DNA of 50,783 nucleotides from GCA-2746795 sp964643965 (GCA_964643965.1 CAZXVH010000025.1:1-50783); one strand, 5' to 3'; shown: positions 25,849 to 34,728, counted from the first letter of the stretch. Program-made: numbers and translations. The notes: a model not told the origin generated them from the letters alone.

Positions 25849-26412
25849 TTATTCAGAGATCGTCACCCACTGCGTAGGCGGCGTGTGCCGGTTCCAATAA
25901 TGCAAAATGGCGCTGCCATCGGTGAAGCCCAGCGGCAAAAATGCGCCCAGGCTGAAGACGAATAGATTTTCAAAAAAGGCGAGCGAGGCCGCCATCAGCG
26001 GAATGCCGCCGATAGGGCGTAAAGCGATGGCGACGAATGCCAGCAGCAATGCCAGGACGCCACTGGCGATGGGACCGCCTAAAGCGCGTTTGATGTGGAT
26101 ACGGCCGGGCAGGGTCGGTTCGTCGGGTGGATAGAGAGAGATGGCCAGGGGCCCAACGGCGCAAACGCCGCTCATGGGGTAGCCGGTTCGTTTGGCAGCC
26201 TGGGCATGGCCGAAATGATGCCAGAATTCGCTCAACCAGTGCAGCAGCGTCGCCAGCAAAGCGCCCAGCAGCGCTTGTTTCACATCCAACTTAAAGAGCT
26301 TGCGGCCGATCACAAAAAACACGAGCCACAAGAGGAGGGTAGCGAGTAAGGCGGTGGGTTTGGCTAATAGTTTGAGTCCGGCAAATGATCCTAAATTCCA
26401 CGTCTTATTCAT
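25849..26412 (-). CDS. M50-like integral membrane protein with altered HExxH
   Basis: A 187-residue protein with about four membrane segments (about 15-38, 45-62, 115-133, 136-165). It resembles site-2 proteases: the zinc motif site reads HHFGH (residues 65-69) where active enzymes have HExxH, and the second motif FTDGSAIL (Asp165) matches the family's DG motif. The catalytic Glu is replaced by His66, although Glu62 lies one turn before. It may be an inactive homologue or use a different nucleophile base. GGAGG 7 bp upstream supports the start. No partner is evident. Confidence 0.6.
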   Translation of the reverse strand: MNKTWNLGSFAGLKLLAKPTALLATLLLWLVFFVIGRKLFKLDVKQALLGALLATLLHWLSEFWHHFGHAQAAKRTGYPMSGVCAVGPLAISLYPPDEPTLPGRIHIKRALGGPIASGVLALLLAFVAIALRPIGGIPLMAASLAFFENLFVFSLGAFLPLGFTDGSAILHYWNRHTPPTQWVTISE

Positions 26413-26452
26413 CGACGCGCCTCCTATTTGCTGAGAAAAAGGTAACGATTCA

Positions 26453-26627
26453 TAACGATACAGGTAGGTTTCCTGAGCCTGTCGAAGGGAACCGGGCTTC
26501 GATAAATGCTCCTTGAGCTTGCCGAAAGGCTCAGCCCTCGTCTGGCTGTATCGTTAGAATGATTCAGTTAGACCCGTCAGGTTTATTCGAGAGATAGCTG
26601 TCTATCTAAGCCAAACCTGACAGGTCT
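26453..26627. repeat. Two palindromic elements in the spacer downstream of holB
   Basis: The 261-bp spacer (26413-26673) contains no gene. The first element has TAACGATACAG and its inverse CTGTATCGTTA as ends (about 26453-26556) around two TGAGCCTGTCGAAGG-like hairpins. The second has AGACCCGTCAGGTTT (26570-26584) and AAACCTGACAGGTCT (26613-26627) with an inner GATAG-CTATC stem. Both look like interspersed REP-type elements. Confidence 0.75.
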
Positions 26628-26673
26628 TCTTGGCAAAGGATTGTACTTGCTCCTGGGGGTGATGCAAAGGAAA

Positions 26674-27696
26674 TTAGCGAGGCAGGGGATAGGTGAGCAG
26701 CAGGTTTTCCAGGGCGAGGCGAGTGTTGGCGTTGCGGGCCAACTGCCACAGCGCCAGGTTGGTCTGCTTGAGGCTGGCGAGAGCCTCGGCGGGAGTCCAG
26801 GTTTGGGCATAGCTTTGTAATCTGGCCTGTTCGTCTACATTGGTGATGGCGCTGGTGGGCGCGGCGGCGGGCGGCGTGGCCTGGGCCAGGATGTTGAGGT
26901 CGCGCCACCAACTGAGCCAGGTCTGCAAAACGAAGGGTAACTCTTCGGCTTTGCGGCTGAGTTTGTCGGCCAGGGTGAAGCGGATGAAACGGTTGTTTTC
27001 CAGCGCCTCGTAGAGAGAATCGAGGTGACTGCGGCGCTCGCTGAGGATACTTTTGTTTTGGAACGCATTGACAGCCCAGCCTAAACGGCCATCTGCCAGA
27101 TGCGCCAATAATTCAGCCTGCTCTTCCGGGATTTGCCAGCGGGTTTGCAACGTTTTTGCGATGAGCGGGATGGGCAGCGGGCGCAGGGCGATGTGGCGAC
27201 AGCGGGAATTGATGGTGGGCAGCAAGGTGTCGGCGTCGTTGGCCGTGAGCAGCAAAATGACGTGGGAGGGCGGCTCTTCCAACGTTTTCAGGAAGGCATT
27301 GGCCGCGCCATCAGTGGCGGCGTCGAAGCGCTTGAGGATGGCTACTTTGGTGCGAGCTTCGTAGGCGGAGAGGTTCAAATCTTGTTGAAGCGCCCGAATC
27401 TGGTCGATTTTCAGGCTCAACTTGCCCCGGCCGCTCACTTCCGGGGTGATCACTTTGACATCCAGATATTTGTCCTGGCCGATGAGTTGGCAGCTGCGGC
27501 AGACGCCGCACGGCCGTTCTGCGACCACATCATGTTGGCAGTTCAAAGCCTGGGCAAAGGTACGCGCCAGCGTTGTCTTACCGATCTGGTCGGGGCCGGT
27601 GATGAGATAAGCGTGGCCGATGCGCTCATGGGCAATCGCCCCGGAAAGCAGTTCCACCGCCCACTCATGTCCCACTACTTGCTGCCATAAGTTCAT
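26674..27696 (-). CDS. holB: DNA polymerase III delta prime subunit
   Basis: A 340-residue AAA+ clamp-loader subunit starting MNLWQQVVGHEWAVELL. Walker A is GPDQIGKTTLART, the zinc module has four Cys (CQHDVVAERPCGVCRSC), the SRC motif is SRCRHI, and the helical C-domain follows. It helps load the sliding clamp at replication forks. The longer open frame begins inside word repeats and is not credible. The ATG at 27696 has no ribosome-binding site but a TACAAT box 6 bp upstream, so the mRNA is likely leaderless. It is divergent from hutH. Confidence 0.9.
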   Translation of the reverse strand: MNLWQQVVGHEWAVELLSGAIAHERIGHAYLITGPDQIGKTTLARTFAQALNCQHDVVAERPCGVCRSCQLIGQDKYLDVKVITPEVSGRGKLSLKIDQIRALQQDLNLSAYEARTKVAILKRFDAATDGAANAFLKTLEEPPSHVILLLTANDADTLLPTINSRCRHIALRPLPIPLIAKTLQTRWQIPEEQAELLAHLADGRLGWAVNAFQNKSILSERRSHLDSLYEALENNRFIRFTLADKLSRKAEELPFVLQTWLSWWRDLNILAQATPPAAAPTSAITNVDEQARLQSYAQTWTPAEALASLKQTNLALWQLARNANTRLALENLLLTYPLPR

Positions 27697-27702
27697 GCCC
27701 AA

Positions 27703-27731
27703 ATTGTAGGGGGAAAGGGGCAAGGGGGCAA
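27703..27731 (-). promoter_or_regulatory. Promoter of holB, leaderless start
   Basis: On the minus strand TTGCCC (27726-27731) and TACAAT (27703-27708) are 17 bp apart, and TACAAT is 6 bp from the ATG. The -35 lies in a GGGGCAAGGGGGCAAGG word repeat. Confidence 0.6.
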
Positions 27732-27829
27732 GGGGGCGGGTGGCGGGTGGCGAGTGGCGAGTCACCCCGCAACCTGCAACCTGCAACCCGCAATCCACAA
27801 TCCGCCATCCGCCATCCACAATCCTGCCC
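27709..27829. repeat. Mixed word repeats in the holB-hutH spacer
   Basis: Consecutive short tandem words: GGGGCAAGG, GGGTGGCGAGTGGCGAG, CAACCTGCAACC, GCAATCCACAATCC and GCCATCCGCCATCC. The same words appear inside hypF (blocks 2 and 3). They lie between two divergent leaderless genes. Confidence 0.75.
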
Positions 27830-27845
27830 CCTGACAAATTCAGGA

Positions 27846-27851
27846 TATAAT
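27846..27851 (+). promoter_or_regulatory. -10 box of hutH, leaderless start
   Basis: TATAAT ends 6 bp before the ATG at 27858. No Shine-Dalgarno is present and the -35 region is poor (CTGCCC). The distance matches a transcript starting at the start codon. Confidence 0.6.
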
Positions 27852-27857
27852 CCCCGC

Positions 27858-29411
27858 ATGAACCCTTTAACTATTTCCGGTGAACAATTGTGTGTGGATG
27901 ATGTGGTGGCGGTGGCAAACGGCCGTTCTGTCGCCATAGATCCGGCTGTTATCCCTAAAATTGAACGGTCGCGGCAGGCGGTGGAGAAGTTGGTGGCCGA
28001 TGGAGCGGTGGTTTATGGCATCACCACCGGCTTTGGCCGCTTCAAAGACAAAATCATCTCCGCCGCCGAAGTCAAACAGTTACAAGTCAACCTGGTACGC
28101 AGCCACGCCGTGGGCGTGGGGCCGCTGCTGCCGGAGCGGGTGGTACGAGCCATGCTCCTGGTGCGGGCCAATACCCTGGCTATCGGCTGTTCCGGGGTGC
28201 GGCCGGCCGTCATCCATCTGCTGCTGGAGATGCTCAACCAGGGCGTGCATCCCTGTGTACCCTCCCAGGGATCGTTGGGGGCCAGCGGCGATTTGGCGCC
28301 CCTGGCGCATGTGGCGCTGGTACTCATTGGCGAGGGGGAGGCCTGGCATCAAGGGGAAAAGATGAACGGCCGTGCTGCCCTGTTACGCGCTGGTCTCCAG
28401 CCATTGGTTTTAGAAGCCAAAGAAGGGCTGGCGCTGCTCAACGGCACCGCCTTCATGGTCGGTATGGGCGCCTTAAACGTGCGCCGCGCCATCAATCTGG
28501 CCCTCACCGCCGACACCGTCGCCGCCCTGAGCCTGGAAGCGCTGCACGGCACTGACCGCGCTTATGACGAGCGCGTCCATCTGGCGCGACCCCATCCCCG
28601 GCAAATTGAATGCGCCGCCTTTTTGCGCCAAAATCTGGCGGGCAGCCGCCTGCTGCGCCAGGCCGATCCGCGCAATGTGCAAGACCCCTACACCCTGCGC
28701 TGCATCCCCCAGGTGCATGGCGCTGTCCGTGACGCCATCGCCTACGCCCAATGGGTCATCGGTATTGAGCTTAACGCCGTCAACGACAATCCCATCATCT
28801 TTGTAGACGAGGAAACAGGGGAAACGGATGTCATTTCGGCCGGTAATTTTCATGGGGAACCCATTGCCCTGGCGATGGATTACGCGGCGTTGGCCCTGAC
28901 GGAGTTGGGCAATATGAGCGAACGGCGCGTGGCTCGTCTGGTGGATGCGGACAGCAACGGCGGCGTACTGCCCATGTTTCTCACCCAAAACGGCGGCCTG
29001 GAAAGCGGCTTTATGATGGCGCAGTACACGGCGGCGGCGCTGGCTTCGGAGAACAAGGTGCTGGCTCACCCCGCCAGCGCCGACTCCATTCCCAGCAGCG
29101 CCAATGTGGAAGATCATGTCAGTATGGGGGCAACGGCCGTTCGCCAAATGGCGCAAATATTGGATCATGTGGAAACGATCATTGCCATTGAACTGTTGGC
29201 GGCGGCGCAGGGCATTGATTTTCGGCAGGCGCAACGGGAACAGCCCGGCCAATTGGGACGAGGGACGCAGGCGGCCTTTGCCCTGCTGCGCCAGCAAATC
29301 CCGTTTTTAGATGAGGACACTGTTTTATCAACCTATATCGAAGTGGCGCGGCAGTTGGTGGCCAGCGGTTCTATTAAAGAAGTGGTCGAGGCGGCGCTGG
29401 TGGGCAGTTAA
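27858..29411 (+). CDS. hutH: Histidine ammonia-lyase
   Basis: A 517-residue MIO-dependent lyase that deaminates histidine to urocanate. The start MNPLTISGEQL at 27858 gives standard length and key residues at the numbering of characterised HutH: Tyr53 (VYGITTGFG), His83 (RSHAVG, typical of histidine rather than Phe/Tyr lyases) and the MIO-forming Ala142-Ser143-Gly144 (GSLGASGDLAPL). The C-terminal region has ASENKVLAHPAS and SSANVEDHVSMG. The upstream in-frame extension comes from word repeats. No hutU, hutI or hutG is in the window, so it may feed a pathway elsewhere. Confidence 0.94.
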   Translation: MNPLTISGEQLCVDDVVAVANGRSVAIDPAVIPKIERSRQAVEKLVADGAVVYGITTGFGRFKDKIISAAEVKQLQVNLVRSHAVGVGPLLPERVVRAMLLVRANTLAIGCSGVRPAVIHLLLEMLNQGVHPCVPSQGSLGASGDLAPLAHVALVLIGEGEAWHQGEKMNGRAALLRAGLQPLVLEAKEGLALLNGTAFMVGMGALNVRRAINLALTADTVAALSLEALHGTDRAYDERVHLARPHPRQIECAAFLRQNLAGSRLLRQADPRNVQDPYTLRCIPQVHGAVRDAIAYAQWVIGIELNAVNDNPIIFVDEETGETDVISAGNFHGEPIALAMDYAALALTELGNMSERRVARLVDADSNGGVLPMFLTQNGGLESGFMMAQYTAAALASENKVLAHPASADSIPSSANVEDHVSMGATAVRQMAQILDHVETIIAIELLAAAQGIDFRQAQREQPGQLGRGTQAAFALLRQQIPFLDEDTVLSTYIEVARQLVASGSIKEVVEAALVGS

Positions 29412-29477
29412 AGAGTGCAACGCGATTTGCCAAATGGCGCTATATTTTTGAAGAGGTTTCCCGTAAGCGGGACGCAC

Positions 29478-29593
29478 CGTTCGACTGCCTCTCGACAGGC
29501 TCGAGAGCCACTCACGCCGAAGCCACGATAAATGAAAACCTGGGAGCGCGGACAGCTTGTCCGCACAGTCCGCGCTCCCAGGTACAGAGGAGA
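29478..29593. repeat. Composite hairpin element ending in a ribosome-binding site, copy A
   Basis: Left part: TTCGACTGCCTCTCGACAGG and a CCACGATAAATGAAAA stretch. Right part: a hairpin with arms CCTGGGAGCGCGGAC (29543-29557) and GTCCGCGCTCCCAGG (29569-29583). It is followed by TACAGAGGAGA, which serves as ribosome-binding site for the thiolase. The copy at 31324-31524 has the same order of parts. Confidence 0.85.
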
Positions 29594-29598
29594 AAATG

Positions 29599-30873
29599 AT
29601 GAAAGAAGTAGTGATTATCAATGCCTTACGCACCCCGATTGGGCGGCATGGCGGCACATTGGCGGCCGTGCGGCCAGATGATTTGGCGGCGCTGGTCATC
29701 AAAGCCGTGGTGGCCGATGCCGGTATCGACCCGGCGTTGGTGGAAGAGGTTTATTTTGGCTGCGCCAACCAGGCCGGGGAAGATAACCGCAATGTGGCCC
29801 GCATGGCGACCTTGTTGGCCGGGCTGCCGCAGCAGGTGGCGGCCGTCACGGTGAATCGGCTGTGCGCCAGTGGTTTGAATGCCGTCAACCAGGCGGCGCG
29901 AGCCATCGCCGTGGGCGAAGGAGATGTTTATATCGCTGGCGGCGTGGAGAGTATGAGCCGGGCGCCCTATTCGTTTCCCAAGAACGCGCAGGCGTGGGGA
30001 CCGCCGGGCAACATCACCGGCTATGACACCACCCTGGGCTGGCGTTACCCCAATCCCAAAATGGAAGCGTTGTTCCCGCTGGAAGCGATGGGGGTCACGG
30101 CCGAAAATATCTTTGATATGAGCTGCGCTGGCGAGATTGCCGGCGGTGAAATTTCACGGGAGGAGCAAGATGCGTTTGCCTTGGAAAGTCAGCGGCGGGC
30201 GTGTGAGGCAGTGAATAACGGCCGTTTCCATTCCCAAATCCTGCCCGTGCCCATCCCCCAACGCAAAGGCGAACCGCTCCAGTTCGATACTGACGAACAT
30301 CCGCGTATGCGCCGCACGGAAAACGGCTATGTCTTAGACACCAGCCTGGAGGTGTTAGCTAAATTGCGCCCCGCCTTCCGCCAGGGGGGTACGGTGACGG
30401 CCGGCAATTCGAGCGGCCTTAACGATGGCGCGGCGGCCTTGATTTTGATGTCGGCGGAGAAGGCGGCGGCCCTGGGCTTAAAGCCGATGGCCCGCTGGGT
30501 GGCGTCGGCGGCGGCGGGCGTAGACCCCCGCGTCATGGGCTTGGGGCCGGTGAACGCCACCCAGAAGGCGCTGCAAAGAGCGGGCGTCTCGTTGGCCGAG
30601 GTGGATTTGATTGAGTTGAACGAGGCGTTTGCCGTGCAGGCCCTGGCGGTGATGCGGGAGCTAAATATGGACCCAACCATCACCAATGTCAACGGTGGGG
30701 CCATCGCCCTGGGGCATCCATTGGGCTGCTCCGGCGCCCGCATTCTGACCACGCTGCTGCATGAAATGAAACGGCGGCAAGCGCTGGGCGAAACGATGCA
30801 AATGGGGTTGGCGACATTATGTGTTGGTGTGGGGCAGGGTGAAGCGACGGTGGTGGAACTACTGGCAGTTTAA
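29599..30873 (+). CDS. Acetyl-CoA acyltransferase (thiolase), PcaF-like
   Basis: A 424-residue thiolase. Active-site residues: nucleophile Cys in VNRLCASGLNAV (about 90), GHPLGCSGARI (His, about 380) and CVGVGQGEATV (Cys). The region TTLGWRYPNPKM is like that of 3-oxoadipyl-CoA thiolases (PcaF/PaaJ), so cleavage of 3-oxoadipyl-CoA is plausible; a general acetyl-CoA acetyltransferase is the alternative. The second ATG of the ATGATG pair is 6 bp after GGAG and is preferred. The gene's ribosome-binding site is the end of a hairpin repeat. Confidence 0.9.
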   Translation: MKEVVIINALRTPIGRHGGTLAAVRPDDLAALVIKAVVADAGIDPALVEEVYFGCANQAGEDNRNVARMATLLAGLPQQVAAVTVNRLCASGLNAVNQAARAIAVGEGDVYIAGGVESMSRAPYSFPKNAQAWGPPGNITGYDTTLGWRYPNPKMEALFPLEAMGVTAENIFDMSCAGEIAGGEISREEQDAFALESQRRACEAVNNGRFHSQILPVPIPQRKGEPLQFDTDEHPRMRRTENGYVLDTSLEVLAKLRPAFRQGGTVTAGNSSGLNDGAAALILMSAEKAAALGLKPMARWVASAAAGVDPRVMGLGPVNATQKALQRAGVSLAEVDLIELNEAFAVQALAVMRELNMDPTITNVNGGAIALGHPLGCSGARILTTLLHEMKRRQALGETMQMGLATLCVGVGQGEATVVELLAV

Positions 30874-30881
30874 AAGGCAAA

Positions 30882-30916
30882 ACGGCCGTTCCGCCTGGCA
30901 CAGCGGGAACGGCCGT
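30882..30916 (+). terminator. Hairpin after the thiolase gene built from two ACGGCCGT copies
   Basis: ACGGCCGTTCC (30882-30892) pairs with GGAACGGCCGT (30906-30916), loop 13 bases. It starts 8 bp after the thiolase stop. There is only a short T-rich tail (CTTAC), so it is a weak or factor-assisted terminator. Inverted pairs of an overrepresented motif as terminators are also known for DNA uptake sequences. Confidence 0.6.
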
Positions 30917-31026
30917 CTTACACAAGGAACTCCCTCGTAGAAATTGGGAAGGTCAGTGAAAATTTTGGGTAACTTTCTCCTGACTCCCTTCCAGATGCCT
31001 GCCCCAGGTATCTGTAAAAACTATCC

Positions 31027-31218
31027 TTAAAGCGCCGCCGAGGCGTCGGTTTGCTGGCGCAGGTACTCCATGAGCGTATCTAAATCAGAAAAGCCGATGC
31101 GAACGGCCGTTTTGGTATCTTCCAGGCTGGCTCGAAATGCGCCCTGCTTGGTTTCTGCATCCGGTTTTTCGCGCCAGATGCGCAGCATATGAACCTGGTA
31201 ATCTTTATTTGCAAACAT
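31027..31218 (-). CDS. Small conserved-looking protein of unknown function
   Basis: A 63-residue protein if started at MFANKDYQVHMLRIWRE, where AGGTGA lies 6 bp upstream; a start 25 codons earlier is possible. The body reads YQVHMLRIWRE, then GAFRASLEDTKTAVRIGFSDLDTLMEYLRQQ. I recall similar short proteins (LRLWRV...WRASLEDPxTGERxGFASLExLxxFL) as common in Chloroflexota, often near large SARP/ATPase regulators, but this is from memory. It is divergent from the SARP gene. No function can be given. Confidence 0.65.
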   Translation of the reverse strand: MFANKDYQVHMLRIWREKPDAETKQGAFRASLEDTKTAVRIGFSDLDTLMEYLRQQTDASAAL

Positions 31219-31323
31219 CGCTTCACCTGCTTTGGTATCCATCATCATCTGCTTCGTAGTCTGACAAATACCTGGAATATGAACTATAATCATGCACTCA
31301 GCGAGTTCCCCATGAGTGGGGGC

Positions 31324-31524
31324 GCCGTTCGACTGCCTCTCGACAGGCTCGAGAACCGCTTACGTCGAAGCCACGATGAATGAAAACCTGGGAGCGGGGG
31401 GGGGGATTTCGCGCCATGGGGGGCAACCCTAACCGGCCCCCCAANNNNNNNNNNCGGGGGGGGCCGGGTCCTGTGTGGCCTCTTTGGGCGAACTTGTCCC
31501 CCCCGCTCCCATTTACGAAGGAGA
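31324..31524. repeat. Composite hairpin element, copy B, with 10-N gap
   Basis: TTCGACTGCCTCTCGACAGG, the CCACGATGAATGAAAA stretch and CCTGGGAGCG match copy A at 29478-29546. Then come a G run, disordered sequence, an N gap (31445-31454), another G run and CCCCGCTCCCATTTACGAAGGAGA. The middle is probably a mis-assembled hairpin array. The right end again gives a ribosome-binding-site-like sequence, but no gene starts there. Confidence 0.8.
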
Positions 31525-31710
31525 CTTCATTTGTTGTAAAGCGCTTTTGTAAATTGCTCACTTTCAAACATGCCCATACCTTAACACGCCATCGTTAACG
31601 TAACGCTAATAGAGGTGGGCATGGTTCAAGTTAGCTTTACACTTTTTACAATGATCACAAAAAAAGAGATCATTTCACAAAAAAGATTGAGCCATTCTGC
31701 CTATGAACGG

Positions 31711-31733
31711 CGACAGAAATATATATTCTGTCG
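31711..31733. promoter_or_regulatory. Perfect 23-bp palindrome upstream of the SARP gene
   Basis: CGACAGAA (31711-31718) and TTCTGTCG (31726-31733) flank ATATATA. It ends 27 bp before the SARP ATG. It may be an operator for an HTH dimer, perhaps the SARP protein itself. A second small inverted repeat (AATGATC and GATCATT) lies at about 31650-31673. The remainder of 31525-31710 shows nothing else that I can assign. Confidence 0.65.
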
Positions 31734-31760
31734 TGCAGTAAATCAGGAGAGAAGAGGAAA

Positions 31761-34679
31761 ATGTCTGAGTTTCACTTGAGACTCTTGGGGGGCTTACAAG
31801 CTGTGCTTGATGAGCAAGACTTGACGCGACCCTTGTCGGTGAAAGCGCAGGGTTTGCTTTGTTACCTGGCCGTCACCGGTCGTCCTCAATCACGCCTCAC
31901 TATTGCCGGCCTCTTTTGGAGCGACAAACCAGAGGCCGACGCCCTGCGCAGCCTGCGCGTGGAACTGACCAAAATCCGCAAATATCTGGCAGATTACCTG
32001 GATATTACCCGTCAAACCATCACCTTTAGCGGAGGCGCTGCCTGCTGGATTGACGTAGAAGCGTTTGAGCATCATCTCAAATTGGCGCAAAGTGGTGATG
32101 GCGCGGCCGCCCGTTCCCATTTGCGGGAGGCCGCCGAGTTATACAGGGGTGAATTCCTGGCGGGCTACCAGGCGGGCGACGCCTATGGTTTTGAAGAATG
32201 GCTGTTGGCGCAGCGGGAGCGGTATCAAACGGCCGCCCTATCTGCCTTGTCTCAACTGGTTGATCTGCTGCTTGAACAGCGGGAGTATGAGGCGGGCATC
32301 GAAGTGGCGACGCAGTTGCTGCACATTGATCCCTGGCGTGAAGAGGCGCACCGCAGTTTGATGTGGCTCTATGCCCAAAACGGGCAGCGCGGGGCGGCGC
32401 TGCGCCAGTTTGATCTGTGCCAACAGATATTGGCGGCTGAATTGGGCGTGGAGCCAGAGCCGGAAACGCTGGCTTTGTGGCGGCAAATAAAAGAGCGGGA
32501 AGGCATCGCTGATGGTAGTACACAGCCCTTACCGTTACCGTCGCCCCAGGCGGATGACCTTGTTTTTCAAGCGCCGGCTTTAGTGCCCTTTTTTACGGGG
32601 CGTGATGAGGAGTTGGCGCTGCTCCGTTCTAAAATGACGGCCGTTGCTGAACCGGCGCTGTTGTGTGTGGTCGGCATGGGTGGAGTGGGCAAAAGTTCCC
32701 TGGTGACGCAACTGGCCCATGAAGCCCGCCATGATTTTGCCGATGGCGTTTTGTGGGCCGATGGCGCCAACAATCCGGCGGCGATTGCGGAGCGCTGGAC
32801 GCAGGCGTATGGTTATGATTTCACACGCATCCCCAATTTAGCGGATCGCTTCCGGGCGGTGCGAGAACTGTTGGCGCAAAAGCAGGCGCTCATCATTCTG
32901 GACAATGCGGAGGTGGCGGCGCGGGTGAAACCGCTGCTGCCCACGGCCGGGCAATCGGTGGTGATCATTACCACGCGCACGGTGGATATAGCGACGGCCT
33001 TAAATGCGGAATTGGTGAACTTGGCTGTGCTGACGTTGGCAAACGGCCGTTCCCTTTTCAGCAGCATCGTCGGCCAAAGCAGAGTGCAAGCGGAGCAGGC
33101 GGCGGCCGACCAGATTTGCCAGCAGTTGCAAAGTTTGCCCCTGGCCCTGGCTATCGCCGGGCAATACCTGGCTTCTCATCCCCGGCGGCGGCTGGCCGAT
33201 TTTGCCGGGCGGCTGGCGGAAATAACCTTGCTGGACGTGGGCGACAGTGAAGGGTTGGTGCGGGCTTCCTTTGATATTAGCTGGAGCGCCTTAGACCAAA
33301 ATCAGCAGCGGGTATTTGCCTTATTGGGAGTGTTTAACGGCCGTTCCTTCACCGCCGAAGCTGTGGCTTATATTGCCGACCTGGACAGCTTTCTCACCCA
33401 GGATTACCTGGACAGGTTGGCGGCTCGCTCGCTGCTCACCGAGCAGGGCAGCCGCCATTTCCAGCAGCACGCCCTGTTGGCCCAATTTGCCCAGGAAAAA
33501 GCGGCCGATCCTCAGGCCGCTGCCCGGCGCATGATCGCTTATTTTGCCCATTATGCCCGCACCTACCAGACCAATTACCAGCAGTTGGGGCAGGAGTGGG
33601 AAAATTTAGACGCCGTGATCGAGCAAACGGCCGTTATGGCGCAGTGGCCGCAGTTGTTTGACCTGGTAGAAACGCTGCACCGGCCCTGGTTTGCCCGTGG
33701 TTATTTCGACAAGGCAAAGCGAGCTTATGCTCATGTGTACACCGGCGCTGCTGCCCTGCAAGATGATCTTAAAATGGCGGAGAGCTTGTTTAACCAGGGT
33801 CAGGCTATTTTAGAGCAGGGGGATTTTGAGGAGGCGAAGACGCTATTCATAAAAGCGATTGAGATATACCAGCAGCATGAGATGGAAAATGAGGCGGCTG
33901 ACGTGCAGGTGGAATTGGCGCGAATCTTTATCGATCAGTCGCGGTTTCCAGAAGCTGAAAGAGTGCTGAGCCAATGTCTGCCCATCAAACAGTCGCTTGG
34001 AGATGAATTGGGTTTGGCGAAGGTGCGCTACCGACAGGCACGCCTGGACCAGCGGCGTTCTCAATTTGAACCCGCTTTGCAGTATGCCCTGGAAGCGCTG
34101 GAGATTCAAGAAAGGCTGGGCGATGTGTTGGGACTGCTGCGCACGTATGACATTTTATTTTGGCTTTATAAACCGCTGCAACAGTATGAAAAAGCATGGT
34201 CTTATGCCTGGAAAAATTTGCAGATAGCGCAGGAAATTGAAGATAGGGGGGAAATTGCGTTGGCGCTGGTGAGGTTGGCGGAAGCGTTTCGTATTCAGAA
34301 GGAATTTGATAAGGCTTTGCAGTTTGCCCAGGAAAGCCTGGATTTGATGGAGCGGGTGGGAGACCTTTACTCACAAGCCCGGGTGTTACTGCGTCTATGT
34401 CTCATTCATCTGGATGCAGGCGTATATGATAAAGCAGTCGAGGCTGGAAAACGATGTTTGAAGGTGTATGAAAAGTCGCAGGATAAATTGAGTGTGGCTT
34501 TTGCGCTGGGGAATTTAGGTCTGGCATACATTGGCCTGGGAGAGGATGCGAAAGCAGAGCGTTGTTTACAGGAGTCTCGGCAAATAGGCCAGGCGTTAGA
34601 TAATCAGCGTTGGCTCGATTATTTGGACATGCGCGAAGGTGAAATAAGGGTGGCATTGGCGGAAAAGCGTGAAATGTGA
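31761..34679 (+). CDS. SARP-type regulator with NB-ARC ATPase and TPR domains
   Basis: A 972-residue AfsR/SARP-like protein. Order: N-terminal winged-helix DNA-binding domain (about 1-95, LRLLGGLQAVLD), BTAD (about 96-245, with WLLAQRERYQTAAL), NB-ARC/STAND ATPase (about 270-560) with Walker A GMGGVGKSS near 305 and Walker B ALIILDNAE, then a winged-helix linker and many TPR repeats (about 640-960, e.g. QARVLLRLCLIHLDAGVYDKAVEAG). It probably binds DNA when ATP and a ligand are sensed by the TPRs. AGGAGAGAAGAGG gives a strong ribosome-binding site. A perfect palindrome precedes it. Target genes are unknown; the divergent small gene is a candidate. Confidence 0.92.
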   Translation: MSEFHLRLLGGLQAVLDEQDLTRPLSVKAQGLLCYLAVTGRPQSRLTIAGLFWSDKPEADALRSLRVELTKIRKYLADYLDITRQTITFSGGAACWIDVEAFEHHLKLAQSGDGAAARSHLREAAELYRGEFLAGYQAGDAYGFEEWLLAQRERYQTAALSALSQLVDLLLEQREYEAGIEVATQLLHIDPWREEAHRSLMWLYAQNGQRGAALRQFDLCQQILAAELGVEPEPETLALWRQIKEREGIADGSTQPLPLPSPQADDLVFQAPALVPFFTGRDEELALLRSKMTAVAEPALLCVVGMGGVGKSSLVTQLAHEARHDFADGVLWADGANNPAAIAERWTQAYGYDFTRIPNLADRFRAVRELLAQKQALIILDNAEVAARVKPLLPTAGQSVVIITTRTVDIATALNAELVNLAVLTLANGRSLFSSIVGQSRVQAEQAAADQICQQLQSLPLALAIAGQYLASHPRRRLADFAGRLAEITLLDVGDSEGLVRASFDISWSALDQNQQRVFALLGVFNGRSFTAEAVAYIADLDSFLTQDYLDRLAARSLLTEQGSRHFQQHALLAQFAQEKAADPQAAARRMIAYFAHYARTYQTNYQQLGQEWENLDAVIEQTAVMAQWPQLFDLVETLHRPWFARGYFDKAKRAYAHVYTGAAALQDDLKMAESLFNQGQAILEQGDFEEAKTLFIKAIEIYQQHEMENEAADVQVELARIFIDQSRFPEAERVLSQCLPIKQSLGDELGLAKVRYRQARLDQRRSQFEPALQYALEALEIQERLGDVLGLLRTYDILFWLYKPLQQYEKAWSYAWKNLQIAQEIEDRGEIALALVRLAEAFRIQKEFDKALQFAQESLDLMERVGDLYSQARVLLRLCLIHLDAGVYDKAVEAGKRCLKVYEKSQDKLSVAFALGNLGLAYIGLGEDAKAERCLQESRQIGQALDNQRWLDYLDMREGEIRVALAEKREM

Positions 34680-34728
34680 TGTTTGCAAACGCCACGTTTC
34701 ACGCCACGGCTGAGAGTGCGCCGATTGC

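Noticed and set aside
27747..27857. 37-codon N-terminal extension of hutH
   Set aside because: It is encoded by word repeats shared with other spacers, and the shorter start gives the usual HutH numbering and a -10 box at the right distance.
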